A stretch of 64,000 nt of DNA from Variovorax sp. IB41 (GCF_016405905.1 NZ_JAEFCB010000015.1:1-64000), one strand, 5' to 3'. Shown: positions 17,975-26,347, counted from the first letter of the stretch. The notes: generated by a model not told the origin, from the sequence alone. Numbers and translations are program-made.

Positions 17975-18564
17975 AACACCACATCCGACTCCGACGCATC
18001 TCCGGTCTCGCACTCCCCTCCTTATTCGCCGCAGCACTGTTCGCTGCAGCCCCCTTCGTTTCCGCGCAAGCCCAGCAGCAGCACGCCCACGTGCACGGCC
18101 AGATGAAGCTGGACGTGGCCATCGACGGCCCCACCGTGGTGATCGACATGGAATCGCCCCTGGACAACATCGTCGGCTTCGAACGCGCCCCGAAGACCGA
18201 TGCCGAGAAAGCCACCGTCGAAGCCGCCGTCGCCCAGCTGCGCGCGGCCGACAAGCTCTTTGCCATCGACCCTGCGGCCAACTGCAAGCTCGGCCCGGTC
18301 GACCTGCGCTCCGGCGCGCTGGGCCTGGGCAACCCCGACCCGAGCGAGCCCGTGGGCCACGCGGACCTGGACGCCACCTTCTCCTTCAACTGCACCAACG
18401 CGGCCGCCGCGAAGTTCATCGACCTGAACCTGTTCAGCGTGTTCAAGGGCCTGCGCCAGATCGATTCGCAAATCGCCTCGGCGCAAGGCCAGTTCAAGCG
18501 CCAGCTCAAGCGCCCCACCGGCGCACAGGCGGCCCAGCCCGCACGCCTTGGCTGGGGCAAGTGA
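17971..18564 (+). CDS. zrgA: ZrgA-like periplasmic protein (DUF2796)
   Basis: 197 residues with a signal peptide ending SAQA. The mature protein opens with the Gln/His stretch QQQHAHVHGQMKLDV, which is the DUF2796 signature. ZrgA of Vibrio cholerae is a periplasmic zinc-binding component of the ZrgABCDE uptake system. The His cluster at the mature N-terminus would suit zinc. Here it is followed by an ATPase, a permease and a DUF3299 gene in the same order of parts, supporting the assignment. The start overlaps the sulfurtransferase stop. Confidence 0.8.
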   Translation: MKHHIRLRRISGLALPSLFAAALFAAAPFVSAQAQQQHAHVHGQMKLDVAIDGPTVVIDMESPLDNIVGFERAPKTDAEKATVEAAVAQLRAADKLFAIDPAANCKLGPVDLRSGALGLGNPDPSEPVGHADLDATFSFNCTNAAAAKFIDLNLFSVFKGLRQIDSQIASAQGQFKRQLKRPTGAQAAQPARLGWGK

Positions 18565-18568
18565 AACC

Positions 18569-19315
18569 GTGAGCACCGCTTCGCAGGCCGATGCGACGCC
18601 CTTGCGCGTCGTGCTCGCGGCCGAGTCCCTGCGCTTCGCATGGCCCGGCGTGAAGGCGCCTTGCATCGACATCGAGGCCTTCCGCATCAGCGCCGGCGAA
18701 TCGGTGTTCCTGCACGGCCCGAGCGGCTGCGGCAAGAGCACGCTGCTGTCGCTGCTGGCCGGCGTGCTGGTGGCCGACGAAGGCCGCGTCATGCTGCTGG
18801 GGCACGACTGGTCGCAGCTCTCGGGCGCCGCGCGCGACCGCAGCCGCGTGGCCCACGTGGGCTACATCTTCCAGCAGTTCAACCTTCTGCCTTACCTGAG
18901 CGTGCTGGACAACGTGCTCCTGCCCTGCCGCTTCTCGGCCCGGCGCGAGGCGCAGGCCGCGCGCAACGGCAGTTCGCGTGACGAGGCCGAGCACCTGCTC
19001 GACCAGATGGGCCTCGACCGCAACCTCTGGAAGCGCCAGGCGCTGCAGCTCTCGGTGGGCCAGCAGCAGCGCGTGGCCGCGGCGCGCGCGCTCATCGGCC
19101 AGCCCGAGGTGGTGATCGCCGACGAGCCCACTTCCGCGCTCGACGAAGACCGGCGCGAGGCCTTTCTCGACGTGCTGCTGACGGCCTGCGCCGTGAACCG
19201 CAGCGCGCTCGTGTTCGTGAGCCATGACCAGCGCATCGCGCAGCGCTTTGCGCGGCATGTGCTGCTGCCCGAGATCAATCGCGCGGCATCGAACGCGATG
19301 GCGGTGGACGCATGA
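18569..19315 (+). CDS. Zrg-type ABC transporter ATP-binding protein
   Basis: About 248 residues of the LolD/MacB-type ATPase group: Walker A GPSGCGKST, Q-loop FQQFNLLPYLSVLDNV, signature LSVGQQQRVAAARAL (Val replaces the second Ser/Gly of the usual LSGGQ), Walker B VVIADEPTSALD and switch His in FVSHDQR. The GTG at 18569 is preferred. A TTG at 18548 would overlap zrgA by 17 bases and is possible. It overlaps the permease by four bases. Confidence 0.85.
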   Translation: MSTASQADATPLRVVLAAESLRFAWPGVKAPCIDIEAFRISAGESVFLHGPSGCGKSTLLSLLAGVLVADEGRVMLLGHDWSQLSGAARDRSRVAHVGYIFQQFNLLPYLSVLDNVLLPCRFSARREAQAARNGSSRDEAEHLLDQMGLDRNLWKRQALQLSVGQQQRVAAARALIGQPEVVIADEPTSALDEDRREAFLDVLLTACAVNRSALVFVSHDQRIAQRFARHVLLPEINRAASNAMAVDA

Positions 19316-20574
19316 ACGCACTTTTCTCGATCGCCTGGCGCAGCGCCTGGAACCGCCGCTTCACGCTCGCGCTCACGGTCTTCTCGATCGCGCTCTCGAC
19401 CTTCCTCCTGCTCGGCGTCGAACGCATCCGCACCGAGCTGCGCGAGAACTTCGCCTCGTCCGTCTCGGGCACCGACCTCATCGTCGGCGCGCGCACCGGC
19501 TCCACGCAGCTCTTGCTGTACTCGGTGTTCCGCATCGGCGCGGCCACCAACAACATCTCGTGGAAGAGCGTGCAGGCATTGGCCGCGCACCAGGGCGTCG
19601 ACTGGGTCGTGCCGCTGTCGCTGGGCGATTCGCACCGCGGCTTCGCGGTGCTGGCCACGTCGCCCGAGTACTTCGCGCACTTTCGCTATGGCGACAAGCA
19701 ACTGCTGAAGCTGCGCGAGGGCAAGCCCTTCAGCGAACTGTTCGATGCAGTGGTGGGCGCCGAAGTGGCCGACAAGCTGGGCTACCACGTGGGCCAGAAG
19801 ATCACGCTCGCGCACGGCAGCGGCGAGCTCAATGTGGCCGAGCATGCCGACAAGCCCTTCACCGTGGTCGGCGTGCTCGCGCGCACCGGCACGCCGGTGG
19901 ACCGCACGGTGCACATCGGCCTCGCGGCCATGGAAGCCATCCACCTCGAATGGGTGGGCGGCGCGCCGATGCCGGGCGTGAAGATTCCCGCCGATCAGGT
20001 GCGCAAGTTCGACCTCACGCCCAAGAACGTGACGGCCGCGCTCGTGGGCCTGAAGAACCGCGCCGCGGTGTTCGGCGTGCAGCGCTGGATTTCCACCTAC
20101 AACGGCGAGCCGCTGATGGCCATCCTCCCCGGCGTGGCGCTGGACGAGTTGTGGAGCGTGATCGGCATCGGCGAGAACGCGCTCCTGCTGATGTCGGCGC
20201 TGGTCGCGCTCGTGAGCCTCGCGGGCCTGGTGTCCGTGGTGATGGCCGGCCTGAACGAACGCCGCCGCGAACTGGCCGTGCTGCGCGCCGTGGGCGCCGG
20301 CTTGCGCCATGTGCTGGCGCTGCTCGCGCTCGAAGGCGCGATGGTCACCGTGCTGGGCGTGGCCCTGGGCGTGGTCATGGCAGTGCTGGGCATCGCCCTC
20401 CTCTCGCCGTGGCTGCAGTCGCAGTTCGGGCTGACACTGAGCCTCTCGGAACCTACACTCAACGAATGGCTGCTGATGGCGAGCCTGCTGGTGGCGGGTT
20501 GGCTGGCCAGCCTTTTGCCCGGCATTCGCGCCTACCGACTTTCGTTGGCCGACGGCCTCTCACCGAGGATTTGA
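19312..20574 (+). CDS. Zrg-type ABC transporter permease (FtsX/MacB-like)
   Basis: 420 residues: one N-terminal membrane helix, a large extracytoplasmic MacB-like periplasmic core domain (about 45-260), then three C-terminal helices carrying the FtsX domain with NERRRELAVLRAVGAG. This is the LolE/MacB topology. In Vibrio the matching ZrgB supports zinc uptake, whereas most relatives are exporters, so direction of transport is uncertain. Its start overlaps the ATPase stop (ATGA) and DUF3299 follows after 3 bp. Confidence 0.83.
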   Translation: MNALFSIAWRSAWNRRFTLALTVFSIALSTFLLLGVERIRTELRENFASSVSGTDLIVGARTGSTQLLLYSVFRIGAATNNISWKSVQALAAHQGVDWVVPLSLGDSHRGFAVLATSPEYFAHFRYGDKQLLKLREGKPFSELFDAVVGAEVADKLGYHVGQKITLAHGSGELNVAEHADKPFTVVGVLARTGTPVDRTVHIGLAAMEAIHLEWVGGAPMPGVKIPADQVRKFDLTPKNVTAALVGLKNRAAVFGVQRWISTYNGEPLMAILPGVALDELWSVIGIGENALLLMSALVALVSLAGLVSVVMAGLNERRRELAVLRAVGAGLRHVLALLALEGAMVTVLGVALGVVMAVLGIALLSPWLQSQFGLTLSLSEPTLNEWLLMASLLVAGWLASLLPGIRAYRLSLADGLSPRI

Positions 20575-20577
20575 ACC

Positions 20578-21225
20578 ATGCGCATCGCAAAGAAGACTTT
20601 CCCGACCGACGCTTTCACTCGCCTATCCTTGCTGCTGGCCGGTGCCGGCCTCGCAGCGCTGACGTGGGCCGCCGAGCCCGCCCCCAAGGACACCACCGCA
20701 TCGAACCCGCTCGGCGGCAAGGCCGCTGCACCTGTTGCACCCGCCGTGGCCAAGGGCACGCCCGGCCAGCCGCGCCAGATCACCTGGGAAGAACTGGTGC
20801 CCAAGGACTGGGACCCGGCCAAGGACTTCAAGGGCATGGACCTGAGCGCGCTGGACGACGGGGACCCGCGCGCCAACGAGATGCTCATGAAGATGCAGGA
20901 GGTGTCGAACAACGCACCGACCAACCCCGCGATGAACGGCGCCGAGATCAAGATCCCCGGCTTCATCGTGCCGCTCGAAGAGGCCAAGGGCGAAGTCACC
21001 GAGTTCCTGCTGGTGCCCTACTTCGGCGCCTGCATCCACACGCCGCCGCCGCCGGCCAACCAAATCCTGCACGTCATTCCGCAGAAGGGCGCCAAGTTCC
21101 GCGCGATGGACACCGTGTGGGTCACCGGCAAACTGCAAACGCAGCGCAACGATTCGATGATGGGCGTGAGCGGCTACCACGTGAGCGCCAGCAGCGTCAC
21201 CAAGTACTCGGGCGGCGCGAAGTAA
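20578..21225 (+). CDS. DUF3299 exported protein (ZrgE-like)
   Basis: 215 residues with an N-terminal export signal (LSLLLAGAGLAALTWAAEP). The DUF3299 region starts at TWEELVPKDW and includes KIPGFIVPLE and the metal-site-like segment YFGACIHTPPPPANQ with Cys and His. It is the last gene of the five-gene set. DUF3299 proteins accompany DUF2796/ABC systems, and ZrgE is the Vibrio example. A periplasmic metal-handling role is inferred. Confidence 0.75.
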   Translation: MRIAKKTFPTDAFTRLSLLLAGAGLAALTWAAEPAPKDTTASNPLGGKAAAPVAPAVAKGTPGQPRQITWEELVPKDWDPAKDFKGMDLSALDDGDPRANEMLMKMQEVSNNAPTNPAMNGAEIKIPGFIVPLEEAKGEVTEFLLVPYFGACIHTPPPPANQILHVIPQKGAKFRAMDTVWVTGKLQTQRNDSMMGVSGYHVSASSVTKYSGGAK

Positions 21226-21395
21226 CGCTCTCCTGTAGGCCGTAGGGCCTCATCCACGCCGCCGGCACAGGCCGGATGGCTTAGCCGCCGGCCGTGCCTA
21301 CAACGCACGGCGGCGCTGCATCCCGCGTTCGATGGATGCGCGGCGGGCCCGCCGCGCCTAGATTGGCCAGCGTCGTCCCAGATGGAGAAGGCGCC
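21226..21395 (+). other. Hairpin-rich gap with a 20-bp perfect palindrome
   Basis: Between the DUF3299 gene and the next gene. It contains GGCCGTAGGGCC, a GCCGGC/GCCGGC pair, and at 21338-21357 a perfect 20-bp palindrome of G and C. There is no T run, so it is not a classical terminator; it may be a repeat or a regulator site. The gap also must hold the promoter of the 395-residue gene, but no convincing box is seen. Confidence 0.5.
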
Positions 21396-22583
21396 ATGCG
21401 GGTCCTGCCGGTCTTTCCTGTCCTCGTGCTTGTGCCGCTGCTCGCCGTGAGCCTGGGCGATTCGCTCGCGCAGCCCGCCCCGCGCATGGCGCGCAGCGAC
21501 CGCGCCGCCACCGCCATTCCGCTGGAGCGCAGCCCCGACCGCGCACCGCCCGCCGCGCAATGGTCCGCAGCCCAGCGTCAACCCCAACGCCATCAGCCCG
21601 CGGCCTCGGCGCTGCGCCCGCCACCCGACACCGGCATCGTCCGCCAGGTCGAGATCGTGCCGCGCCAGCAGACGGTCAACCAGTACCTGGAGCGCCGCGG
21701 CGTGGTGGCCGACCGGCCCACCGTCGAGGCCTTCCGCGCGATGAACCCGCAGGTCACCGCCACCAACCGCATCCCGGCGCAGACGCGCGTCTCGGCCTTC
21801 GTGCCCGAGGCCGCCGCCACACGGCCCGCGACGACGTTGCAGCCCCGCGCGCGCGTCGACATGGCGCAGGCCGCGCGCTACACGGCGGCCGTCGAAGTCG
21901 ACCGCACGAGCCTCATCCAGGCCAAGGCGCTGCAGCTGCCGTCGAGCGCCTACCGCCGGCCCGTGGACATCGACCAGCACCGCAACCTGCTCGCGAGCGT
22001 CGACAGCACCGCGCGGCTGGTCGCGCAGCGTGCGCCCGCGTTGCCCTCGCGCGAGCTCGCGCTCTCGCGCTACTACCTGCGCAATGCCAACGGCGTGGCG
22101 CAGCAGATCAACGCGCAGGCCGCCACGCGCCCCATCGGCGAGCCCGAGCTGCAAAAACTCGCGGACGCCTCCCGCCCGGTGCAGGCCATGCAGGCGCGCA
22201 TGGTCAATGGTGAGAAGCCGCTGGAGTTCCGCCAGGTCACGGTGAAGGTGCGCGGCGAAGACGGCAAGGACCTGCGCGAACCCCTGCGCGTGTACGTGCT
22301 GCCCGCGGGCCTGGTGGACCAGCCCGACGACCCGGAGCTGATCCTCGAACTGCTCACGCTGCTGAGCTTCGAGCGCCCGACCTCGCCCTCCACCGGCGAG
22401 GTGCAGCGCGGCGAGATGCGGCTGTGGGTCGGGCCCGATTTCAAGTACCGCGAGATGGCCGACCTCGTCATGGCCCGCGGCCTCACGCGCTTCATGCCGG
22501 TCCACGGGCACCTGCTCGATACGGCCAGCCCCGACCTGCTGTTCATGGCGCCCGCGAGCATCACGGTGCCGCCCGCGCGTTGA
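21396..22583 (+). CDS. Secreted protein with LysM-like segment, function unknown
   Basis: 395 residues with an export signal (MRVLPVFPVLVLVPLLAVSLG, cleavage near LAQ). After a Pro/Gln/Arg-rich linker, residues about 75-135 look like a divergent LysM domain: VEIVPRQQTVNQYLERR, then FRAMNPQV and RIPAQTRV, matching the NP and final I-x-x-G/V positions. The rest, about 140-395, is unrecognised, helical then beta-rich, ending in a hydrophobic strand region. A peptidoglycan-associated role is possible. It heads a three-gene run with a membrane protein and a CHAP-type enzyme. Confidence 0.6.
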   Translation: MRVLPVFPVLVLVPLLAVSLGDSLAQPAPRMARSDRAATAIPLERSPDRAPPAAQWSAAQRQPQRHQPAASALRPPPDTGIVRQVEIVPRQQTVNQYLERRGVVADRPTVEAFRAMNPQVTATNRIPAQTRVSAFVPEAAATRPATTLQPRARVDMAQAARYTAAVEVDRTSLIQAKALQLPSSAYRRPVDIDQHRNLLASVDSTARLVAQRAPALPSRELALSRYYLRNANGVAQQINAQAATRPIGEPELQKLADASRPVQAMQARMVNGEKPLEFRQVTVKVRGEDGKDLREPLRVYVLPAGLVDQPDDPELILELLTLLSFERPTSPSTGEVQRGEMRLWVGPDFKYREMADLVMARGLTRFMPVHGHLLDTASPDLLFMAPASITVPPAR

Positions 22584-22599
22584 TCCGCGCTTGATCACC

Positions 22600-23268
22600 A
22601 TGGCCACCGAAGCACGCCCCGCCGGACCGTTCGACAGCCTCGTGGCCATCGTCGCTTCGGCGGCCGCGTCGGTGGTCGCCACGCTTGCGCTGTTCAACTC
22701 CTTCCTCTCGGAGCTCGTGCCGCCCATCGAGGGCGCGCAGCTGTCCATCGGCATGGTGTCGTTCGGCACCACCATCGTGCTGCTGGCGCTGAGCCTGTTG
22801 ATCCGCAAGCGGCTCTCGTCGGCCAACCAACGCTGGCTCGCGGTGCTCGCGCTGGTGTTGCTGGCCGCGGCGTTCTGGGCTTTCTTCACCTACCGCGACG
22901 TGGTGCGCACCTATGTCTACGCGTACCCCGCCGAGCGCCCTGCGAGCGAGCAGACGCGCCATATCCGCGGCGAGCTGCACGAGATGGGCGCAAAGCGCAG
23001 CAAGGGCATGCGCATCGCCGAGGCCGTGAAGATGTTCGGCGGCCCGCAGCTCGTGGAGAGCCGCGAGCTGCTGTGGGAAGAAAGCGCGCAGCACGCCATG
23101 ACCGGGCGCCTGGAGCGCTGGTACATGTTTCTCTCGATGCTGCTGACGACCGCGCTCTACGTCGTCGCGATCACCGTGTGGCGCGCGCTGCCGGGCAAGC
23201 CGCGCGCCGCACCCGCGAAGAAACCTGCGGCTGCAACGCCGCCATCACCTCCGGAGGAACAGCCATGA
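22600..23268 (+). CDS. Membrane protein of unknown function, partner of CHAP protein
   Basis: 222 residues with three closely spaced N-terminal membrane helices (about 12-40, 50-70, 82-102), a soluble central part of about 80 residues, one more helix (about 168-190) and a Lys/Pro/Ala-rich tail. I do not recognise the family. ATG 22600 is used; a TTG three codons upstream is an alternative. Its stop overlaps the start of the CHAP-type gene by four bases, so the two products are likely made in fixed ratio. Confidence 0.6.
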   Translation: MATEARPAGPFDSLVAIVASAAASVVATLALFNSFLSELVPPIEGAQLSIGMVSFGTTIVLLALSLLIRKRLSSANQRWLAVLALVLLAAAFWAFFTYRDVVRTYVYAYPAERPASEQTRHIRGELHEMGAKRSKGMRIAEAVKMFGGPQLVESRELLWEESAQHAMTGRLERWYMFLSMLLTTALYVVAITVWRALPGKPRAAPAKKPAAATPPSPPEEQP

Positions 23269-23786
23269 AGGAACTCATCGACCAGATGCTCGAGATCGCG
23301 CGCACCGAAGTCGGCACGCGCGAAGCGGCCGTCAACAACACCGGCGCGCGCATCGTCGAATACCAGGGCGCCACCTGGCTCGCACCGGGCGCGTGGCCGT
23401 GGTGCGCGGCCTACACCGCGTGGGTCATGCGCGAGTGGCTGGAGAACGAAGCCGTGCGCGAGGCGCTGCACCTGGATTCGTTCTCGCTCGCCGACAAGTG
23501 GCGCTGCCGCGATGCCAGCGCCTTCGGCTGGGAGAAATGGGCGCGCCAGCGCAAGCTCCAGGTGCTCGACGAAACGCAGAAGGCGCGCGCCGGCGATTTC
23601 GTGGTGTTCGACTTCTCGCACATCGGCATCGTCACCGACGACCAGCCGCTCGCCAGCCGCAAGCTCTCCACCATCGAGGGCAACACCAACGGCAAGGGCG
23701 AGCGCGACAGCGTGACCGGCGATGGCGTGTGGGTGAAGGAACGCGTGCCGAGCCTTGCGAAGAGCTACATCCGCATCTTCAACTGA
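23265..23786 (+). CDS. CHAP-type amidase/endopeptidase (TIGR02594-like)
   Basis: 173 residues. The catalytic set of a CHAP/NlpC-P60 fold is visible: Cys47 in WPWCAAY, His119 in FSHIGIV and polar Glu138/Asn140 in IEGNTN. The opening EVGTREAAVNNTGARIVEY matches the TIGR02594 family, found in phage endolysins, secreted effectors and housekeeping hydrolases. It has no signal peptide or transmembrane segment, so it must act in the cytoplasm or be delivered by another system. GGAGG precedes the start. Substrate is presumed to be peptidoglycan peptide. Confidence 0.72.
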   Translation: MKELIDQMLEIARTEVGTREAAVNNTGARIVEYQGATWLAPGAWPWCAAYTAWVMREWLENEAVREALHLDSFSLADKWRCRDASAFGWEKWARQRKLQVLDETQKARAGDFVVFDFSHIGIVTDDQPLASRKLSTIEGNTNGKGERDSVTGDGVWVKERVPSLAKSYIRIFN

Positions 23787-23942
23787 TCTGCCAATCGCAC
23801 CCCTTGTGGGCCACGCCCGACACGGGCAACAGCGCGCGGACGACACAGACGGTTGCATCACCGGCGCAGGGTAGGTCATCGCAGACCGTCAGGGACCGTT
23901 GAGAGAGTCAGGCGTGACGTCGGCGCCTTGATGGAACTCCAG

Positions 23943-26018
23943 ATGAACCTCCAACGTCCCTCCCACCCCCTGCCCCATCCGCTGCCCAGATTGCTTGCGG
24001 TCTCGCTGTGCATCGGCGCCCTCGCCCTCGCAGGCTGCGACAAGGCCGCAACGCCGAGCCCCGCCGCGGACCCTGCCATCTCGATACCAGCGCCCACGGT
24101 GCCGCAAGCACCCGCCGCCGCGCCCGCAGCACCGGTGCCCGTCGCGTACACGCCGCCCTCGGCCGAGCAGCTCTACCAGCTGGTCGCGCCCATCGCGCTC
24201 TACCCCGACAAGCTGGTCGCGCAGATCCTCGCCGGCGCCACCTACCCCGAGCAGGTCACCGCCGCGCACGATTGGCTCGACCAGAACAAGACGCTCAAGG
24301 CCGGCCCACTCGCCGATGCGGCCAACCAGCAGCCGTGGGACCCGAGCGTGAAGTCGCTCACCGCGTTTCGCCCCGTGCTCGACCAGCTCGCGGGCAACAT
24401 CGCGTGGACCGAATCGCTCGGCAAGGCCTACTACAACGACCCGGCCGACGTGATGAACGCGATCCAGGTCATGCGCCAGCGCGCATCGGCCGCGGGCCGC
24501 CTGAAGAACAACAACAGGCTGCGCGTCGCGAGCGCCGCCGCGCCGCGCGACTACGTGCCCGCGCCGGACATGCAGCCCGTGTACGGCGGCCCCGCCATTA
24601 TCGATCCGCCGCAGCAGCTGATCACCATCGAGCCCGTGCAGCCCGACGTGGTGTATGTGCCCAGCTATGACCCGCAGGTGATCTACGGCGAGCCCCTGCC
24701 CGTGTACCCCGGCTATGCCTACGCACCACCGCCCGTGGAGGTCGCGCCCGGCTACAGCCGCGGGCAGATTGCAGCGGCCGGTGCGCTCGCGTTCGGCACG
24801 GGTGTGATCGTGGGTGCCGCGCTGGAGCGCCACGGCTGGGGCTGGAATTCATGGAACATGAACTGGGGCGCGCCGCGCGACCGCAGGCAGGGCCGCGGGC
24901 CCGACCGCGACCGCGTGGCACAGCCGGCCTTCGCGCGACCGGCGGTGGTCTACAACAACAGCACCTACATCTCGCGCTCGACCACGGTGGTCAACAACAA
25001 CGTGCGCAACGTCTACAACAACGACCGTGGCGAGCGCAACGGCGCGCCGCGTGGCATGCCGCCCGGCGCGCCGCCGCCCAACTTTGCGCAACAGCAGCAA
25101 GCGCAGTTCGCGCAGCAGCAGCAGCAGCAGCAGCAACAGCAGGCGCGACAGCAGCAGGCCTTGGCGCAACAACAGCAGCAGTCGCAGCAGCAAGCCCAGC
25201 AACGGGCGCAGCAACAGGCTCAACAACAACAGGCGCAGCAGTTGCAAGCCCAGCAAGCCCAACAGCAACAGCAAGCTCGGCAGACGCAACAGCAGCAACG
25301 CCAGCAGGACCAGGTAGGGCGCCAGCAAGCGCAGCAGGCACAGCAACAGGCCCAGCAGCAAGCGCGCGCCGCCAACCAGCCACCGCAGCAACAACAAGCC
25401 CGTCTCCAGCAGCAACAACAGCAGGAGCAACTGCGGCGCCAGCAGATGGAACAGCAACAGCAGGCACGCACCGCGAGCCAGCAGGCCCAGCAACAGCAGC
25501 AGCGCGCGCTGCAGGACCGGCAGCGCCAGCAGCAGCAATCGCAACAGACCCAACAGGCGCAGCAAGCCCAGCAGGACCAGTCACGGCGCCAGCAGATGCA
25601 GCAGCAACAGCAGGCGCAACAACAGGCCCGCGCGGCCCAGCAGCAACAGGCCCAACAGCAGCAGATACAGCGGCAGCAGGCGCAGCAACAACAACGCCAG
25701 CAGCAGGCCCAGAACGAGGGCCGGCAGCAGCAGGAGCAGGCGCGCCGCCAGCAACAGCAACAGATGCAGCAACAGGCACAGGCCGCACGCGCGCAGCAGC
25801 AACAGGCGATGCAACAACAGCAGCAGCAACGCCAGCAGCAGATGCAGCAACAGCAGCAGGCCCATCAAGCGCAACAGGCTCAGATGCGCCAACAGCAACA
25901 GGCACAACAGGCGCAGGCGCGACAGCAGCAACAGCAACAGGCCCAGCAGCAAGCCGCTGCGGCCGCGGCCCGTCGTCAGCCGGGCGGCCGCCCCGGCGAT
26001 CCGCGCCAGCAGCCTTGA
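23943..26018 (+). CDS. DUF3300 lipoprotein with very long glutamine-rich tail
   Basis: 691 residues. The signal peptide ends in a lipobox (ALALAGC), so the mature protein is a lipoprotein. Residues about 70-250 are the DUF3300 domain (LVAPIALYPDKLVAQILAGATYPEQV, split by the family core YPD/LYPDKL, and VVYVPSYDPQVIYGEP). A short hydrophobic Gly/Ala stretch follows (about 280-300), then an Asn-rich piece. From about residue 382 to 675 the chain is almost only Gln with Ala and Arg. ATG 23931 is an alternative start. DUF3300 function is unknown. Confidence 0.8.
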   Translation: MNLQRPSHPLPHPLPRLLAVSLCIGALALAGCDKAATPSPAADPAISIPAPTVPQAPAAAPAAPVPVAYTPPSAEQLYQLVAPIALYPDKLVAQILAGATYPEQVTAAHDWLDQNKTLKAGPLADAANQQPWDPSVKSLTAFRPVLDQLAGNIAWTESLGKAYYNDPADVMNAIQVMRQRASAAGRLKNNNRLRVASAAAPRDYVPAPDMQPVYGGPAIIDPPQQLITIEPVQPDVVYVPSYDPQVIYGEPLPVYPGYAYAPPPVEVAPGYSRGQIAAAGALAFGTGVIVGAALERHGWGWNSWNMNWGAPRDRRQGRGPDRDRVAQPAFARPAVVYNNSTYISRSTTVVNNNVRNVYNNDRGERNGAPRGMPPGAPPPNFAQQQQAQFAQQQQQQQQQQARQQQALAQQQQQSQQQAQQRAQQQAQQQQAQQLQAQQAQQQQQARQTQQQQRQQDQVGRQQAQQAQQQAQQQARAANQPPQQQQARLQQQQQQEQLRRQQMEQQQQARTASQQAQQQQQRALQDRQRQQQQSQQTQQAQQAQQDQSRRQQMQQQQQAQQQARAAQQQQAQQQQIQRQQAQQQQRQQQAQNEGRQQQEQARRQQQQQMQQQAQAARAQQQQAMQQQQQQRQQQMQQQQQAHQAQQAQMRQQQQAQQAQARQQQQQQAQQQAAAAAARRQPGGRPGDPRQQP
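25087..25965 (+). repeat. CAG/CAA low-complexity tract encoding polyglutamine-like tail
   Basis: About 880 bp made almost wholly of CAG, CAA, GCG/GCC and CGC codons within the DUF3300 gene. The CAG/CAA mixture is irregular, so this is not a pure triplet repeat, but it is prone to slippage and length variation and generates long spurious open frames on both strands. Confidence 0.9.
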
Positions 26019-26073
26019 GCGTGCTGCGCGCGACGGAATCGACATTGCTGCGGACAGCGTTGCTGTCGCAAGC

Positions 26074-26103
26074 TTGACTGGCGTCGCCGAGAACGCGTAC
26101 ATT
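26074..26103 (+). promoter_or_regulatory. Sigma-70-like promoter of the structured leader
   Basis: TTGACT at 26074-26079 and TACATT at 26098-26103 with an 18-bp spacer. Transcription would start near 26110, right before the first hairpin of the leader described next. Confidence 0.5.
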
Positions 26104-26107
26104 GCCT

Positions 26108-26347
26108 TCGCCTCGTGATGAGCGAGGCCGGGATTGGCGTCCCGACGACATCTGCGACGAAAGCCGCAGTTACCGCAACAGGTCTGCGGCTTTTTCGTTC
26201 CTGCTTCCTTTTTTAGGCGGCTCGAGCGGGAGGGCTCACGCCCTGCCGGTTTTCGCAAGATGTCCCGGTACGCCAACCCGTTCGAGCTGCCGCCCCCGAT
26301 TGGCGTCGGGTGCGTCGGTTTTTGCAAATCGACATCTTGGGAGGCCC
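26108..26347 (+). ncRNA. Structured leader RNA with repeated TTGGCGT loops
   Basis: A 240-nt untranslated region with several hairpins in order: a GCCTCG/CGAGGC stem near 26110-26128; GGGA-TTGGCG-TCCC (26131-26143); an intrinsic terminator at 26161-26195; AGGGC-TCAC-GCCCT (26231-26244); an exposed ACGCCAA at 26270-26276; and CCGA-TTGGCG-TCGG (about 26297-26309). The two TTGGCGT segments (26134-26140, 26300-26306) are identical while their flanking stems differ yet remain paired. Both are perfect complements of ACGCCAA between them, so alternative loop pairings are possible. From memory, similar leaders precede small unknown genes in Pseudomonas. Pairings are by eye. Confidence 0.5.
26161..26195 (+). 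terminator. Intrinsic terminator inside the leader
   Basis: AAGCCGCAG (26161-26169) pairs perfectly with CTGCGGCTT (26184-26192) around a 14-nt loop, followed by T to 26195. It lies about 150 nt before the start codon of the small gene. It is either the end of a short RNA or an attenuator within the leader. Confidence 0.75.

Noticed and set aside
24849..26151. Long minus- and plus-strand frames over the glutamine tract
   Set aside because: CAG/CAA repeats stay open in several frames, giving polyleucine and polyalanine translations. Only the DUF3300 frame has a real domain before the tract.
26161..26195. Considered as a tRNA or CRISPR remnant because of paired repeats
   Set aside because: No cloverleaf or regular repeat-spacer pattern; it is a hairpin with a T run.
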